NCBI GenBank assembly: GCA_032622095.1
Contig: CP136066.1
Location: forward strand, 45,852,911 to 45,916,910
Source: Siphonodentalium dalli
Taxonomy: Eukaryota; Mollusca; Scaphopoda; Gadilida; Siphonodentaliidae
Reading direction: 5' to 3'
DNA length: 64,000 nucleotides
Below the pieces are notes generated by a model. It searched no databases. It was not told the origin of the DNA and saw nothing but the letters and a program-made list of their open reading frames with translations. This document shows positions 46,536 to 56,799 of the stretch, one piece after another. Position 1 is the stretch's first letter. Every line of letters begins with the position of its first letter. The position numbers and the translations under genes were made by a program.

Positions 46536-46954
46536 TACAGTGGTGGTTTAAAATGAAGCACAGCAGACACAGGATCCGTAATGAATAAAGCAGGTTGGAG
46601 ATTATCATCCGTTATATTGATCTCAAACTCAGAAACCACTTATGTGCGAATCGGAACATATGGCACATAGCCTCCACCAGCAGTCCAATATGTTTCATAT
46701 ATCACCGGCTCTATTCGTCTTAATATTGGTCTCTCAAAACCATCAAAAAGTGAACTTTCTATTAATGAAACATGGATAAGAAGGCTCTTTGCTAATTTGG
46801 TTGACAAATCTGTATCAAATGCAATAAGTCCAAGTGACCAATCCACACTAAGCTGTGGTGTTTTGTTCATCCGAACTCTGAACTGATAAGATGTGTTTTC
46901 CGGGAAGTAATCTTCGAAACCATTGCTGCTGCAGTAAACATATCTATCCATCAT
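46536..46954 (-). pseudogene. mCP: Polinton minor capsid (penton-like) protein, nonsense-broken
   Basis: It starts MDRYVYCSSNGFEDYFPENT and continues TPQLSVDWSLGLIAF, the pattern of Polinton minor capsid proteins (short N-terminus, Tyr-Phe-Pro-Glu-Asn, then Trp-x-x-Gly-Leu). An in-frame TAA at 46640-46642 interrupts it; the same frame then continues EFEINITDDNLQPALF to a stop at 46536. The family forms the vertex capsomers. Confidence 0.75.
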
Positions 46955-47034
46955 TTTTTTGTAACAGTTTTTATATCAAGGCTTTGTCGCCACTCATTGA
47001 ATTTATCTGGAAACCCTTCGTATTTGACTAAATA

Positions 47035-48062
47035 TTATTTTCGACCATTCCTCCTGGTTTTTATAATCTTCTCAACCAACCACAATGATTTTTCACTCTT
47101 TATAACCAATTTTAGCTCACCTTGATACCACCAACCTTTGACCCTCTCCCCCGCAAGATCTTCAAGTTAATAGAGTGGTAGTGCTTGTTTTGTGAATCTT
47201 GATTTAACTTTAAACACTTCATTAGACCACTGTTGTTGATATGATCTGCGGAATTTATTTTTCACGAATGACACCCGGACAAGGTATCCAATTTTTAATT
47301 TGAAATGTACCTTTGTTTTATATATAGTATTAGTGTGCAGATATTGGAACGCCCATATACTCGATTCATTGTTTGTGTTGACTTGACTAGGTGATATATA
47401 GTTCAATGATCTGTGGGGGTGTGATTATAACCTTTGATTAACTTTTGCAGAATATCCATATATTTGTACGTCCTGTATTTGTCAAAATATTGGAATAATA
47501 TTTTCTTGAGAGTTTTATTGACTCTCTTAGCTACTGATGCATGCATTTCGTTTGAGGTGGGATAGTAGTGAATATTATAATGAGAAAAGAGAGATTTAAC
47601 CAGTCTGTTGCTGAATTCTAGACCAGCATCTGATCTAACATGCTTCGGCGTTAGTTTTGTTACTACCAGTATATCCTTTAGAGCTTCATTGACATTTTGT
47701 GCCGTTTTACGCTTTATTGGCCGCACAAACAGGAATTTAGAAAACACATCAATTACAACAAGGAGATATTGTATACCATTGTTAGATTTTTTAAGGTTTT
47801 GCACAGATAATAAATCCATTTCCCACAAATCGGCAACCCCCGAAACAATCATTTTAACTGTTTTGAACTTTCTTTTCACTTGTCCATGTAAAGTATGTGG
47901 ATCTTGTTTTTGTAACCACTTGGCGAGGTATGATCTGCTGTAGGAATATTGTCTGTTTCCTTTCAATACTTGATAGAGTTTATCTAAACCAGAGAATGAT
48001 GCTGGTTTTTCAACATCATAGTAATAACTCTCCAAACAATTCTCTTTATCATGTTCTGTCAT
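47035..48062 (-). pseudogene. int: Polinton retroviral-type integrase, broken
   Basis: The first fragment (48062-47403) carries PASFSGLDKLYQVLKGN, WLQKQDPHTLHG, then the core: Asp in LWEMDLL, Asp in RSDAGLEF, and at the third catalytic position VAKRVNKTLKK, where Lys stands in place of the expected Glu. A shift near 47404 leads to the C-terminal domain (KLKIGYLVRVSFVKNKF, YQQQWSNEVFKV), then an in-frame TAA at 47167-47169, and the same frame continues LEDLAGERVKGWWYQGEL to 47035. The enzyme joins the element ends to host DNA. This copy has lost the catalytic residue and the frame. Confidence 0.88.
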
Positions 48063-48103
48063 TGTTCTGCTAATATTTTTTCAATTTTGTTCAAGCTGAG
48101 TTG

Positions 48104-48352
48104 TCACTGAGTTCCGCAAAAAAAATGTGTGTTGATAAATGCTAGAATAACAGAATATGCAGTGTATTTTTCATTGAATATCTGTATTAGGTGGTTGCAT
48201 ACCTCAGATGCATCTAACTTTGCTGCACAGTCCTGTTCCTCAAAACTAATCCGTTTGTGCTGAATATAACTGTTGAGGATCAAATTGACATGATGATCTT
48301 TCAACTCGTTGAGTGTTTTAATAAATAAGGAATTTTGTTCAACAAGATCCAT
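48104..48352 (-). CDS. Small all-alpha Polinton protein, possibly CARD-like
   Basis: An intact 82-codon frame between the right-end protein and integrase. It looks all-helical: LVEQNSLFIKTLNELKD, VNLILNSYIQ, ISFEEQDCAAKL, EVCNHLIQIFNEK and TAYSVILAFINTHF. The order and spacing (helix, short turn with Ile-Ser-x-Glu-Glu, helix with Leu-Ile-x-Ile-Phe, final Ala-Tyr-x-Val-Ile-x-x-Phe) recall caspase-recruitment domains of the death-fold superfamily. This is a visual resemblance only; it could simply be a small helical structural protein. Confidence 0.4.
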   Translation of the reverse strand: MDLVEQNSLFIKTLNELKDHHVNLILNSYIQHKRISFEEQDCAAKLDASEVCNHLIQIFNEKYTAYSVILAFINTHFFCGTQ

Positions 48353-48394
48353 ATTTATAACAATAACTTGTTCAAAACTAAAATAAAAAATAGT

Positions 48395-48652
48395 CTATCC
48401 TGTTTCTTCATTTATATACGACTGCAGAATACAATCAGGATTTTTTATATTGCAAAGTTTCCGCCATAAGACCACATCAAAACACATTATTTTCCTTTTG
48501 TGCACCAAAGTAATATAAGGATGTCCTCTTGTAATCACTATCCAGGTGTTTTTGTTCAGATATAATTGTGTTTCATCTGTTCCTGTGAATAACACCTTGT
48601 AATTTTGATCCAAATACATTTTTTTCCTGATATCAATCTGTTTGTGTGTCAT
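48395..48652 (-). CDS. Conserved-looking small Polinton protein near the right TIR
   Basis: I prefer the internal ATG at 48652 (MTHKQIDIRKKMYLDQ...) over the longer frame beginning at 48751, whose extra residues look like translated AT-rich DNA. The protein has beta-rich segments YKVLFTGTDETQLYLNKNTW and IMCFDVVLWRKL. Position next to the terminal repeat and before integrase suggests an element gene; no function is known to me. Confidence 0.4.
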   Translation of the reverse strand: MTHKQIDIRKKMYLDQNYKVLFTGTDETQLYLNKNTWIVITRGHPYITLVHKRKIMCFDVVLWRKLCNIKNPDCILQSYINEETG

Positions 48653-48921
48653 TTTGTTTGTTTGTATGACCATACATATATCCCAACTGCAATACGTTAA
48701 GTGAATAATATGACATAGGTTTATTGCAATATAATATATGTATGCACACACAAAAAAAATATATAGCCAGTGATAATATTGGTTTGTTTGAACTCATTTG
48801 TGTTTACATTGATGGACATAATTGTCTCACTCCCACAAACCCTGTTATACATATAGCCACATATTTTTATAACATATTTGTGTAAACATGTGTTTGCTAA
48901 AAACAAATATCTAATAAAATG

Positions 48922-49254
48922 TAAACACAAAAGTTCAGAGGAAACAGAGTTCAGCCCCTTCGTTATGATAAGTCCGGCGTTGGAGGCTGAACTCTGCATG
49001 GAGTTTGGCGACTGACAGGCTTTCCTAAATCTCACGACAGACACTGTTCGCTGAACGAGTCCACCTCGATCGAACCGTTTACGATTCGGCTTTGACTGTA
49101 GACCTGCCCGTTCGTCCGACCGGAAGTATTGTCATAAACGACTGGAAGTGGGTGGATGTGTCGGTGATACTGCCCTACGTTACCGGCACACCGGAAGTGA
49201 CGTGTTGGAGTCGACCGGAAGTCGAGTGTGCAACCGCCCCATACACATACTACT
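48922..49254 (-). repeat. Polinton right terminal inverted repeat
   Basis: Reverse complement of 31881-32217 with scattered substitutions, ending ATACACATACTACT, followed by the CCCAGC target-site copy. Confidence 0.9.
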
Positions 49255-49304
49255 CCCAGCCTATCAAACTAACTATTGCCCATCCTGAAGACGCAAACAA
49301 AGTA

Positions 49305-49555
49305 CCGTACTACAAAGCATGTTACCTGCCATATTGTTAAGCATTTCTATACTAAATACCCATTGACGAGTAGTTCTCTTTTGGAAATGTTCAGATAGTA
49401 CGTTCAACAGGTCATTTGTTAACCTTATTATCTGAACATTTGACTCCAGAGTATGAATCATTCTGTTCTGGTGTTATCCTTTCTTCTCTATTTGATTGTA
49501 TTGGGAGATAAGTTGATTTGTGCCCCACCCCCGTTTGCTTCATTATACAAATAAA
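49305..49555 (+). repeat. Direct repeat, copy 1
   Basis: ACAAAGCATGTTACCTGCCA, TTGACGAGTAGTTCTCTTTT and CCTTATTATCTGAACATTTG through CAAATAAAATATGTTT recur at 49858-50085 with ~85% identity by eye. The 300 bases between them hold an acidic minus-strand frame. Confidence 0.8.
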
Positions 49556-49559
49556 ATAT

Positions 49560-49873
49560 GTTTGGTTGTCATTTATATTGACACTGTCCATACTCACAAC
49601 TGTACGACTCGGGTCCTCGGCTGGTTCATGAAATTCAGGTAAATAATTAGTCAAACCAGTATCCTGATCATCAGATTCAAAAGTAGGTGAGTCACATTCC
49701 ATGAACTCGTCAAATGATTCATATTCCTCACAGTCACAACCCAATTCATCATCGGTAGAAAGCACATCATCAGATGGGAGAATTTCCTCATAACCATTCA
49801 CTGGTACCCACTTTGATAGGTAGCTGACATGTATCATAGTCGGCGAAAGCTTTGCGCGTACAAAGCATGTCAC
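49560..49873 (-). other. Acidic minus-strand open frame between direct repeats, unrecognised
   Basis: The 153-codon frame at 49412-49873 has an Asp/Glu/Ser-rich middle (SDDVLSTDDELGCDCEEYES). Its C-terminal third lies in the direct repeat. It could be a retroelement pol tail (acidic, Ser-rich) or chance. No splice or start evidence. Confidence 0.25.
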
Positions 49874-50085
49874 CTGTCATACTGTTACGCCTTTCTATAA
49901 TGAATACTCTTTGACGAGTAATTCCTTTTTGGAAATGTACCGATAGTGAGTTCAACTGGTCATCGTTTTACCTTATTATCTGAACATTTGACTCCTGAGT
50001 TGATTGTAGTGTGAGATGGACCTCATAGGTTCAGTTGTTTCCCAGTCGCATTTACTTCATTATTCAAATAAAATATGTTTCAAGT
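49858..50085 (+). repeat. Direct repeat, copy 2
   Basis: Second copy of 49305-49555, ending CAAATAAAATATGTTT. It ends ~170 bases before exon 4. Confidence 0.8.
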
Positions 50086-50256
50086 ATCTCCTCTGAATCG
50101 CCTATAGTTGAGTGCCAGTTTGATGATATTAGCACCCTGTAACAGTATTGTATCTTTTACTATTGAAGTAACAAATGTGTATTTGGTCACCGGGTGTCCG
50201 GGACGAACTTTGGGAACTTTGTTTTGTTGACGATGATGATGCACATGTCCCTACAG

Positions 50257-50392
50257 TTTGGCTGGGCACCGAGTGGACCACCTTCCGAATTTGAACATCA
50301 ACGCCTACACTGCAACAAAATTCGCAGTTAGAGCCATCGCTGAAGGTGTTAGGAATGAGCTAAGAGAAAAGAAGACCCACATTCGGACTACG
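50257..50392 (+). CDS. DHRS11: DHRS11-like SDR, exon 4 (end of Ser145 codon to residue 190)
   Basis: After CTACAG the exon begins with T (third base of the Ser145 codon) then LAGHRVDHLP. It carries the catalytic YTATK motif (Tyr162, Lys166) followed by FAVRAIAEGVRNEL and KKTHIRTT, the helix and beta strand that follow the active site in the SDR fold. It ends in phase 0 before GTAAAA. The serine-to-tyrosine spacing is two residues longer than in human DHRS11, in the loop DHLPNLNIN. The 19.3-kb intron before it contains the Polinton. Confidence 0.88.
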
Positions 50393-53350
50393 GTAAAATA
50401 TATAGTAACTAAAGTATTTAATGTTCATGAATTACGATACCTTAACTGGGCTTGATTCATTTATATGTAAATCACAAACTACAGAAAAGTCATATATATG
50501 AGCATTATATACTAAAAAAAGAAGCTTAATACAGTCATAACCATATAAAAGCTGTTTTCAGTTAATTGCACTAAAGTGGGACAACCGATTTTTGTTTTAC
50601 CTTATCAAGAATAAAATAATAATAAACGCTCGGTAGTATATGCTTGCCTATAACATAGCGGAACATTACACAGGCATATATCGTCGTAGAATCGTAGAAG
50701 CCACAGTGAAATGAAATTTCATTACCTCGATGTAGCTTTCGTTATTTCATCGTTTAAGGGAGAGAGGCACGTTTTACAAAAATTCAGCCAAAATGGCAAG
50801 AGATTTTCAACAAAGAATTTATCTGGTTCTATCGGGCAAAAAATCTTGAATTACTCATATCATCATCTTCATTGTATATAGCATCTGGCCAACTATTAAG
50901 AGACATCAAAAACCATGGATTTTAATACATTTGAGAGGTAGTTTATTGTTTGCCATTTCGGTACCAATAACTGCTAGGATAATTAATAATTTCACACAAA
51001 ACTTCAATAACCAAATAGCTTATTGTCTGTGCTCTATGAGAGGAGTCTTCATTTGTATTATAATGTTGAGTTAGATTTTTAATTGCATAATTTAGCATCC
51101 TTCCACCGTATATTATAAAGAAGAATAAAGCAGTCACAGATATCCAGCCCAATTCCAACACATTTTGATACACGGCGTGGTCCACTCAAGCATGGAGCAA
51201 TCAACGGGAATTAGGCCACAGTATTAAGTGAGATTGTGTTCAACTTGGTTATGAACACATGACCCACAATTCATCTCAGCCCAATTGTGCATTGATCAAC
51301 AGGTATGGCATGAACATCCTCAAATATAGAAAACTAATTATGGGTAGTTGCCTTCCTTAATGAAAATAATCATTAAATTTCACAAATAATGAATAAAATG
51401 TCTCCTCTCATGGCCTCGAGATATGATATCATGGATATATGAACTGCACTTTTGAAAACAAATATATTTTACAGAAATTATTGGTACCTGAAAACAGTGA
51501 AATTATATATATTTGTGATGCCATAAAAGCGAATTTTATGAGGTTATAATATCCAATTGGTCTTAAATAATTTGTCACAGTAATCGCTTGTACCAAATTT
51601 CACAAAGATATTCATAATAGATTTTGAGAAAATTCATTTTGAATTACCAGGAAATTTTGACAAAACGTGCGTCTGAGCCTTAATTTATGTTACCACATTA
51701 TTTGGCCCCAATGCCCGGCCTCGTATATCAATGGTACCGATCAATGTTATTTATTATGTAAATTAGAATATAGTTATGATATTCAATTTGTGTTGGTTTA
51801 TTTGGTGCTGACTGTAAGATAGAAATGGGTGATAAGAGTTGTTGAACAATTGTGTCAACATGAAAAGACACATTTAAAATGGAATTTTTTATTTCTTAAA
51901 GGTGTCTTTACATCCTCGTTGGTTGTGGAAGTAAATCAATATAAATTGTTTTAACCCCAGCCGTTTCGAGACCGTTTTTCCTTGCTAAAATGTAGTTTAG
52001 TGGTAAACCAGATCTCAAATTCGTCTCAATTATATACAAAATGTATTAACTTCGTTCACTAAATTCGATTTGAGTCTCGCTAAAGCTCTGCTAGTATCGA
52101 ATTTAGTGCACCCGTTCAATAAGTATCGTATATAATTTCGACTCATTAGCGACCATCTATGTACTATTAAAAGTTAATAATACTTCTATATGTATATGCA
52201 TGATATCATATATGAATATCATGATGTCAACTTATTGTTTCTTTATTATAGAAATTTCATTGTTACTTTCATTTAGAAAGATACATACCCATAACTAATA
52301 TGTTATAATCGAGAAGTTGCCATGTCATGCCTTCTGATCAATACAACTTGGGGCTGATATGAGTTTTAGGTCAATGGCCCATAACCAAATCCCCAGCTGA
52401 CCAGGAAATACTGTGGACTATTCCATTCGATTGCTCCCAACATGAGAGTAATAGCCTGCATACGATTTGTTTCCCTTGGGCTGATGTCGTTGTGGCCTCT
52501 TCTTATTCTTCGTTGTAATATAACGGCATATGATGGCAAATCGTGAAATTAAAAATTTAGCTCAACATTATGACAAAAATTAAGCTTCCTTTCTTGAGAT
52601 AAAATAGTAAGCTATTTGATAACTGAATTGCTGTTTAACGATTTTAGTTATTTAAACAGTTCTTAGTTCTTAATGGAACATAACATAAGAAAATCTTGTC
52701 AACCTATCAAATGAATTAAATTCCATTGTTGTTGTACTGTTCAGATTATATATATAATGATGTTGGTTGCATGTGATTTTGTCGGATAGATCCAGTGTAT
52801 CCTCTGTTGAACATATCTTGCAATATTATCCTGGATTTACACAAAACACGAGATTTGGCCCTTGAACCTTATCATTGTTCCAGCTTGTGGCTATGAGAGT
52901 GAGGGTGAATACACCCTTGCTTGTAATTCATGTTATGCAATGGCATGCACTGTTGCATGGTCACACATGGATAGGTGACACGCGAGGCAAGCGAGTAGTT
53001 AAAAGCGATTGTCAAACTGACGTATATCAGCAAATTTTAGACCAGTCATAAATATGTCTTCTCTCACGGATACGGAATTGAATCAAGCCTGTCTGATAAA
53101 TGTTGTTAGTGCATGATCACTTGAAACGTCAGTTGAACATTAGGTGGTGGAAGACACAATCATGGAACTAGAGTAATTCATGCATATACATGGTGAATCC
53201 CATATCGAGAGAACATGTATGCATACATGCCATTTGTATGACATTTATAGAGATTCGCATGTCATGGACTCGCATCAGTCTAATCGTCGGTGAGTCGAGT
53301 CAGGGTGAGGATATTTGTTTTTTCGATTATGCCTGGTTTGAGCTCAAATG
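50393..53350 (+). other. Intron 4, first part, nothing recognised
   Basis: AT-rich intron DNA. Only a small palindrome (ACTAAATTCGA ... TCGAATTTAGT, about 52060-52107) stands out. Confidence 0.5.
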
Positions 53351-53745
53351 TTAACCCTTTACCCGACAGAACGGCCCTGTGCCAATGCATTCTCTTATAT
53401 ATGCGAGTCGACCATAGGTCGCCTCGCATATATAAGAGAATGCATTGGCCTAACAATTTTTTACAATTTTAATAATTTTGTCTTGTATTCTTTAACAATT
53501 TTATAATTTCACCCATACAGATCCCCAGACAAACATGAGCAGACGACACTCTTCTATATGCTTCTATATATGTGCGGGGCTCCCTGCGGGGTAATGGATG
53601 TTTTTTATTTTATGTCCTAAAAATTGTAAGAAACATTTATTTTTAAAAAAATGATAAAAAATTGTTAGGCCAATGCATTCTCTTATATATGCGAGGCGAC
53701 CTATGGTCGACTCGCATATATAAGAGAATGCATTGGCACAGGTTA
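53351..53745. repeat. Pair of identical palindromic MITE cores in inverted orientation
   Basis: It begins TTAACCCTTT. The core CCTGTGCCAATGCATTCTCT ... AGAGAATGCATTGGCCTAAC occurs at about 53376-53460 and again, exactly inverted, at 53660-53743, about 200 bases apart. Each core is itself a palindrome with TATATGCGAGTCGACCATAG and its counterpart at the centre. The arms continue into AACAATTTTTT on the inner side. Confidence 0.88.
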
Positions 53746-54292
53746 TTTTAGGCTGTTGAAGCTTTTTTGGTTGGCCGTTTTTGGCCGTTTTGTTTGTTAA
53801 AACCGATATGGTGTTCGCATGCCTTGAATAGGAGGCAGTGATATTTCAAAATGAAAATACTGGTATGTTGAGATTGCGCAGATATTTTGAAAGAGAACTC
53901 AACTGACAACATTGAATTACTGATGCGGATACAGCTTTGAGATTAAATGATTGACACCCCATTTATTCACCCAGTATTTACAGAAGAATATATGTTTCTC
54001 AAGCCAAGGGTTGATCATATCTCCAGTTGTCATAAGTCTAGCATATACAGGCTTGGATTAGAACATGTTTGACCATGATGCATGAATGGGGGATCTCGAA
54101 AGCTTTCAAAAGTCGTAATAATATGGGTAAGACGGCACAATATAATATGTGTTACTTAAATAGTCCAGAGTTAGCCACCACCCTCTTTCCGGTCGGGGTA
54201 TTTTGCAATGGTCATCCCGGTAGCTCCCATGATGATGCTGCCCTATTCCGGGGAGTCGGGATAATATATATGCGGTGAAATCATGAACCACC

Positions 54293-54830
54293 ACTGGTAT
54301 ATAAATATCAAGAGAAGACTGCTCTTTATTTAAGGAAAACGTCTTTACCGCGCGAACAATCATTTTAAGCGGCCTGGCGACACCGTCCGAGTATAGTGGC
54401 CCTCTGTACATTCCTACTTAACTAGAAATGACTCAATACAGTCATACACATGGATAATGCGGAAACATAGATTGATACACACTTGAGCTACTTATTTAAT
54501 AACAACAATACACTGGTATATAAATATCAAGAGAAGACTGCTTTTTATTTAAGGAAAACGTCTTTACCGCGCGAACAATCATTTTAAGCGGCCTGGCGAC
54601 ACCGTCCGAGTATAATGGCCCTCTGTATATTCCTACTTAACTAGAAATGACTCAATGCAGTCATACACATGGATAATGCGGACATATATTACACGACCTG
54701 TAATTCACATGTCAGTCGCCAAATACACGATATTTACAGTGAATATAATGCATATGTTTATACATGTACATCCTGAAACATAGATTGATACACACTTGAG
54801 CTACTTATTTAATAACAACAATACAGGTAA
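54293..54830. repeat. Tandem duplication, 219-bp unit
   Basis: ACTGGTATATAAATATCAAG through TAACAACAATAC (54293-54511) is repeated from 54512 with very few changes; the second copy contains an extra ~93 bases (54681-54774, starting CATATATTACACGACCTGTA) before ACATAGATTGATACACACTT. Confidence 0.9.
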
Positions 54831-55686
54831 CGTCATTTTGCCATACATGTACATGTATATAAAAAGCAAACGGACGGAACGCTCTTTATGATATAATGTT
54901 GCAGAACATTTAGGACCCATTTTTTTCTTTTGCTGCTAATCTTACTACCACTTCAACAATTCGATCTGGTGCATACAGGTTTATATAACAACATATGAAT
55001 TAAATATTCTGATGTATTCAATGTATTATATCACGTAAATATTATATGAAATATGAATCCAGTCGCCGTCAGAATGCATCAGGTTGACAGGAGGAGACTG
55101 TTGTAAGTTTCAAGTACTTGTAATAACATCCCCACATGTTTGTATTCCAATATAGAATAATTTATCATATGATTCAATCATTATTTACGTTGGAATCTAT
55201 GTCATAAATCAATTTTATATCAATTACTAATTCATATCACCTTCCAATAATTTGATTGGTTTGTTGACAAAAAGTGTGTTCTGATTGGCTGAATGGCGGC
55301 CGGGGGCCGAGTCGCAGCTCTGACTAAATGCAGGTAAAATTCGTGCGCGTCAAATACACGAATCGACGCGATGCCCATATTCTCGCAATTATAATCTGAA
55401 ATATATAGTTTTGGACATTGTTATACGATAAATAGAATATGTAATTCGTATTTATCTAATAAACATACGATATAATGTCACAAACTGAGAACAGAATAGC
55501 GCACTATATCTTCGCTTGCATATTATTTCTGCTAGTTCACCAGGTGTAATTGGGCTTCCGGTGCAATGAAGTGACTTCACATTAACCTTTTGCTGCCGAT
55601 GTCATATATCTATTTAATGATTTGTGTGCGTTTTGGACATCATAATCAATGTATAGGTGTCATATGATAAATAGAATATGTAATTC

Positions 55687-55805
55687 GTGTTTCTCTCATA
55701 TGATATTTATGAAACTCGTCACGAATTTTCAGTTTTCTCTCGCCAGTGGCTCGAGAAAACTGAACATTCTTAGACTCGTTTCATAAATATCATATGAGAG
55801 AAACA
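55687..55805. repeat. 119-bp palindrome upstream of exon 5
   Basis: GTGTTTCTCTCATATGATAT plus TTATGAAAC pairs with GTTTCATAAATATCATATGA GAGAAACAC, and an inner pair CAGTTTTCTC / GAGAAAACTG surrounds the centre. It ends 83 bases before exon 5. TAAATAGAATATGTAATTCG also occurs just upstream and at about 55430. Confidence 0.9.
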
Positions 55806-55888
55806 CTCATTTCATATCCTCTATATATGTTTAAAACAAAACAGATTGCGTTCGCATGCTACTCACGTGTCTCTATATCCGATTTCAG

Positions 55889-55975
55889 AGTATTAGTCCG
55901 GGGTATGTCCAAACAGATATCTTCGAACGGAGTTTCGACGAGGAAACGTCTAAAAAGCTCTTTGGTAGCTTTCAG
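55889..55975 (+). CDS. DHRS11: DHRS11-like SDR, exon 5 (residues 191-219)
   Basis: The exon follows TTTCAG and ends before GTGAGT, phase 0 on both sides. It encodes SISPGYVQTDIFERSF..., that is the SPG-x-V-x-T motif that follows the last active-site strand and binds the nicotinamide ribose/phosphate in SDRs, then the variable substrate-binding loop. The loop is shorter than in human DHRS11, which accounts for much of the 255 versus 260 residue difference. Confidence 0.87.
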
Positions 55976-56733
55976 GTGAGTCGATTATCATACATATATG
56001 ACGACGAGATTTGACCAGCGGTAACTGACATTTATCCACTATATTCGACAGCATAGAAATATTAGCGTTATCATTATTCCTGTATTTCGCGTTTGAAACA
56101 ATATTGTGTTCTTTTTTCATAGATTGTTTGATAATTGGCGCAATGTAAATCATTTGCTCACCACGGATAGTCACTATTCTGTTATTAGCTCCCCTGGTTA
56201 AATGGTCCTGCTAATTTTTAAGATGTATGTTGGTCCTGCTGATGTGGCTTTTGTTATTGGTGGGGGAAAGTGATGTTGTTGAAAGAACGATGAATGTCTC
56301 AAATTATGTTTGTGTTGGTTTCGGTCTTGGGTTTGGAGGAAGCAGGTATATATATGAACACAATATAGACTTATTTTGTATAATGGATAATCAGGTTGTT
56401 TGGTGCAAACTGATCGGAGGAGTGATCTTGATCATGGTCGCGTTGCAGGCATTGATATAGTATATTATGTTAAATTATATACACCTTATTGGATGTTTTA
56501 TATAAGGATTACGGTTTTTCTTCGAATCGCTCGGATTAGCCAAAGATCTCTAAAATTACAATATATAAACAAAATAATTGTATTTCTTAACATACTTATA
56601 TTGCCTCCACTAACATCAAAGCTAAATCAGCGGGATCCGCCAGCATCACAGGACGTTATCAGGACCCCTTGTATCACCATGCATAAGTCAGGGTTGTTTA
56701 CGTTTTCATATCATACCGCCCGTCTCGTTGTAG

Positions 56734-56799
56734 GCTCTACAGTCTGACGACATTGCTGATGCTCTCATATATTCTCTGTCGGCTCCATCCCATGTTCAG
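56734..56799 (+). CDS. DHRS11: DHRS11-like SDR, exon 6 (residues 220-241)
   Basis: I chose the TTGTAG acceptor (exon from GCTCTACAG) over the CTACAG acceptor nine bases downstream, because ALQSDDIADALIY aligns with the CLKPEDVAEAVIY helix of vertebrate DHRS11; both keep the frame, so this is a possible NAGN-like alternative acceptor that would drop three residues. The exon ends SLSAPSHVQ before GTGAGT, phase 0. Its donor is the first unit of a 37-bp minisatellite. Confidence 0.85.

Larger units (their letters stand above)
31881..49254 (-). mobile_element. Polinton/Maverick element (17.4 kb), decayed, in intron 3
   Basis: Terminal inverted repeats of ~335 bp start AGTAGTATGTGTATGGGG, fitting the AG start typical of Polintons. 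Flanks are CCAAGC (left) and CCCAGC (right), a 6-bp target duplication with one mismatch. The minus strand carries, from right to left, small proteins, integrase, minor capsid, major capsid, ATPase, a core-like protein, and protein-primed DNA polymerase B; all large genes are broken by stops or shifts. The left 8 kb is mostly non-coding, with MITEs and a possible spliced membrane-protein gene. I saw no adenain-like protease. It is an old, inactive copy. Confidence 0.93.

Noticed and set aside
49092-49340. 82-codon + frame
   Set aside because: It is translated Polinton terminal repeat.
56743-56799. Exon 6 starting after CTACAG at 56742
   Set aside because: In frame, but it loses three residues (ALQ) that align with the vertebrate helix; kept only as a possible alternative acceptor.
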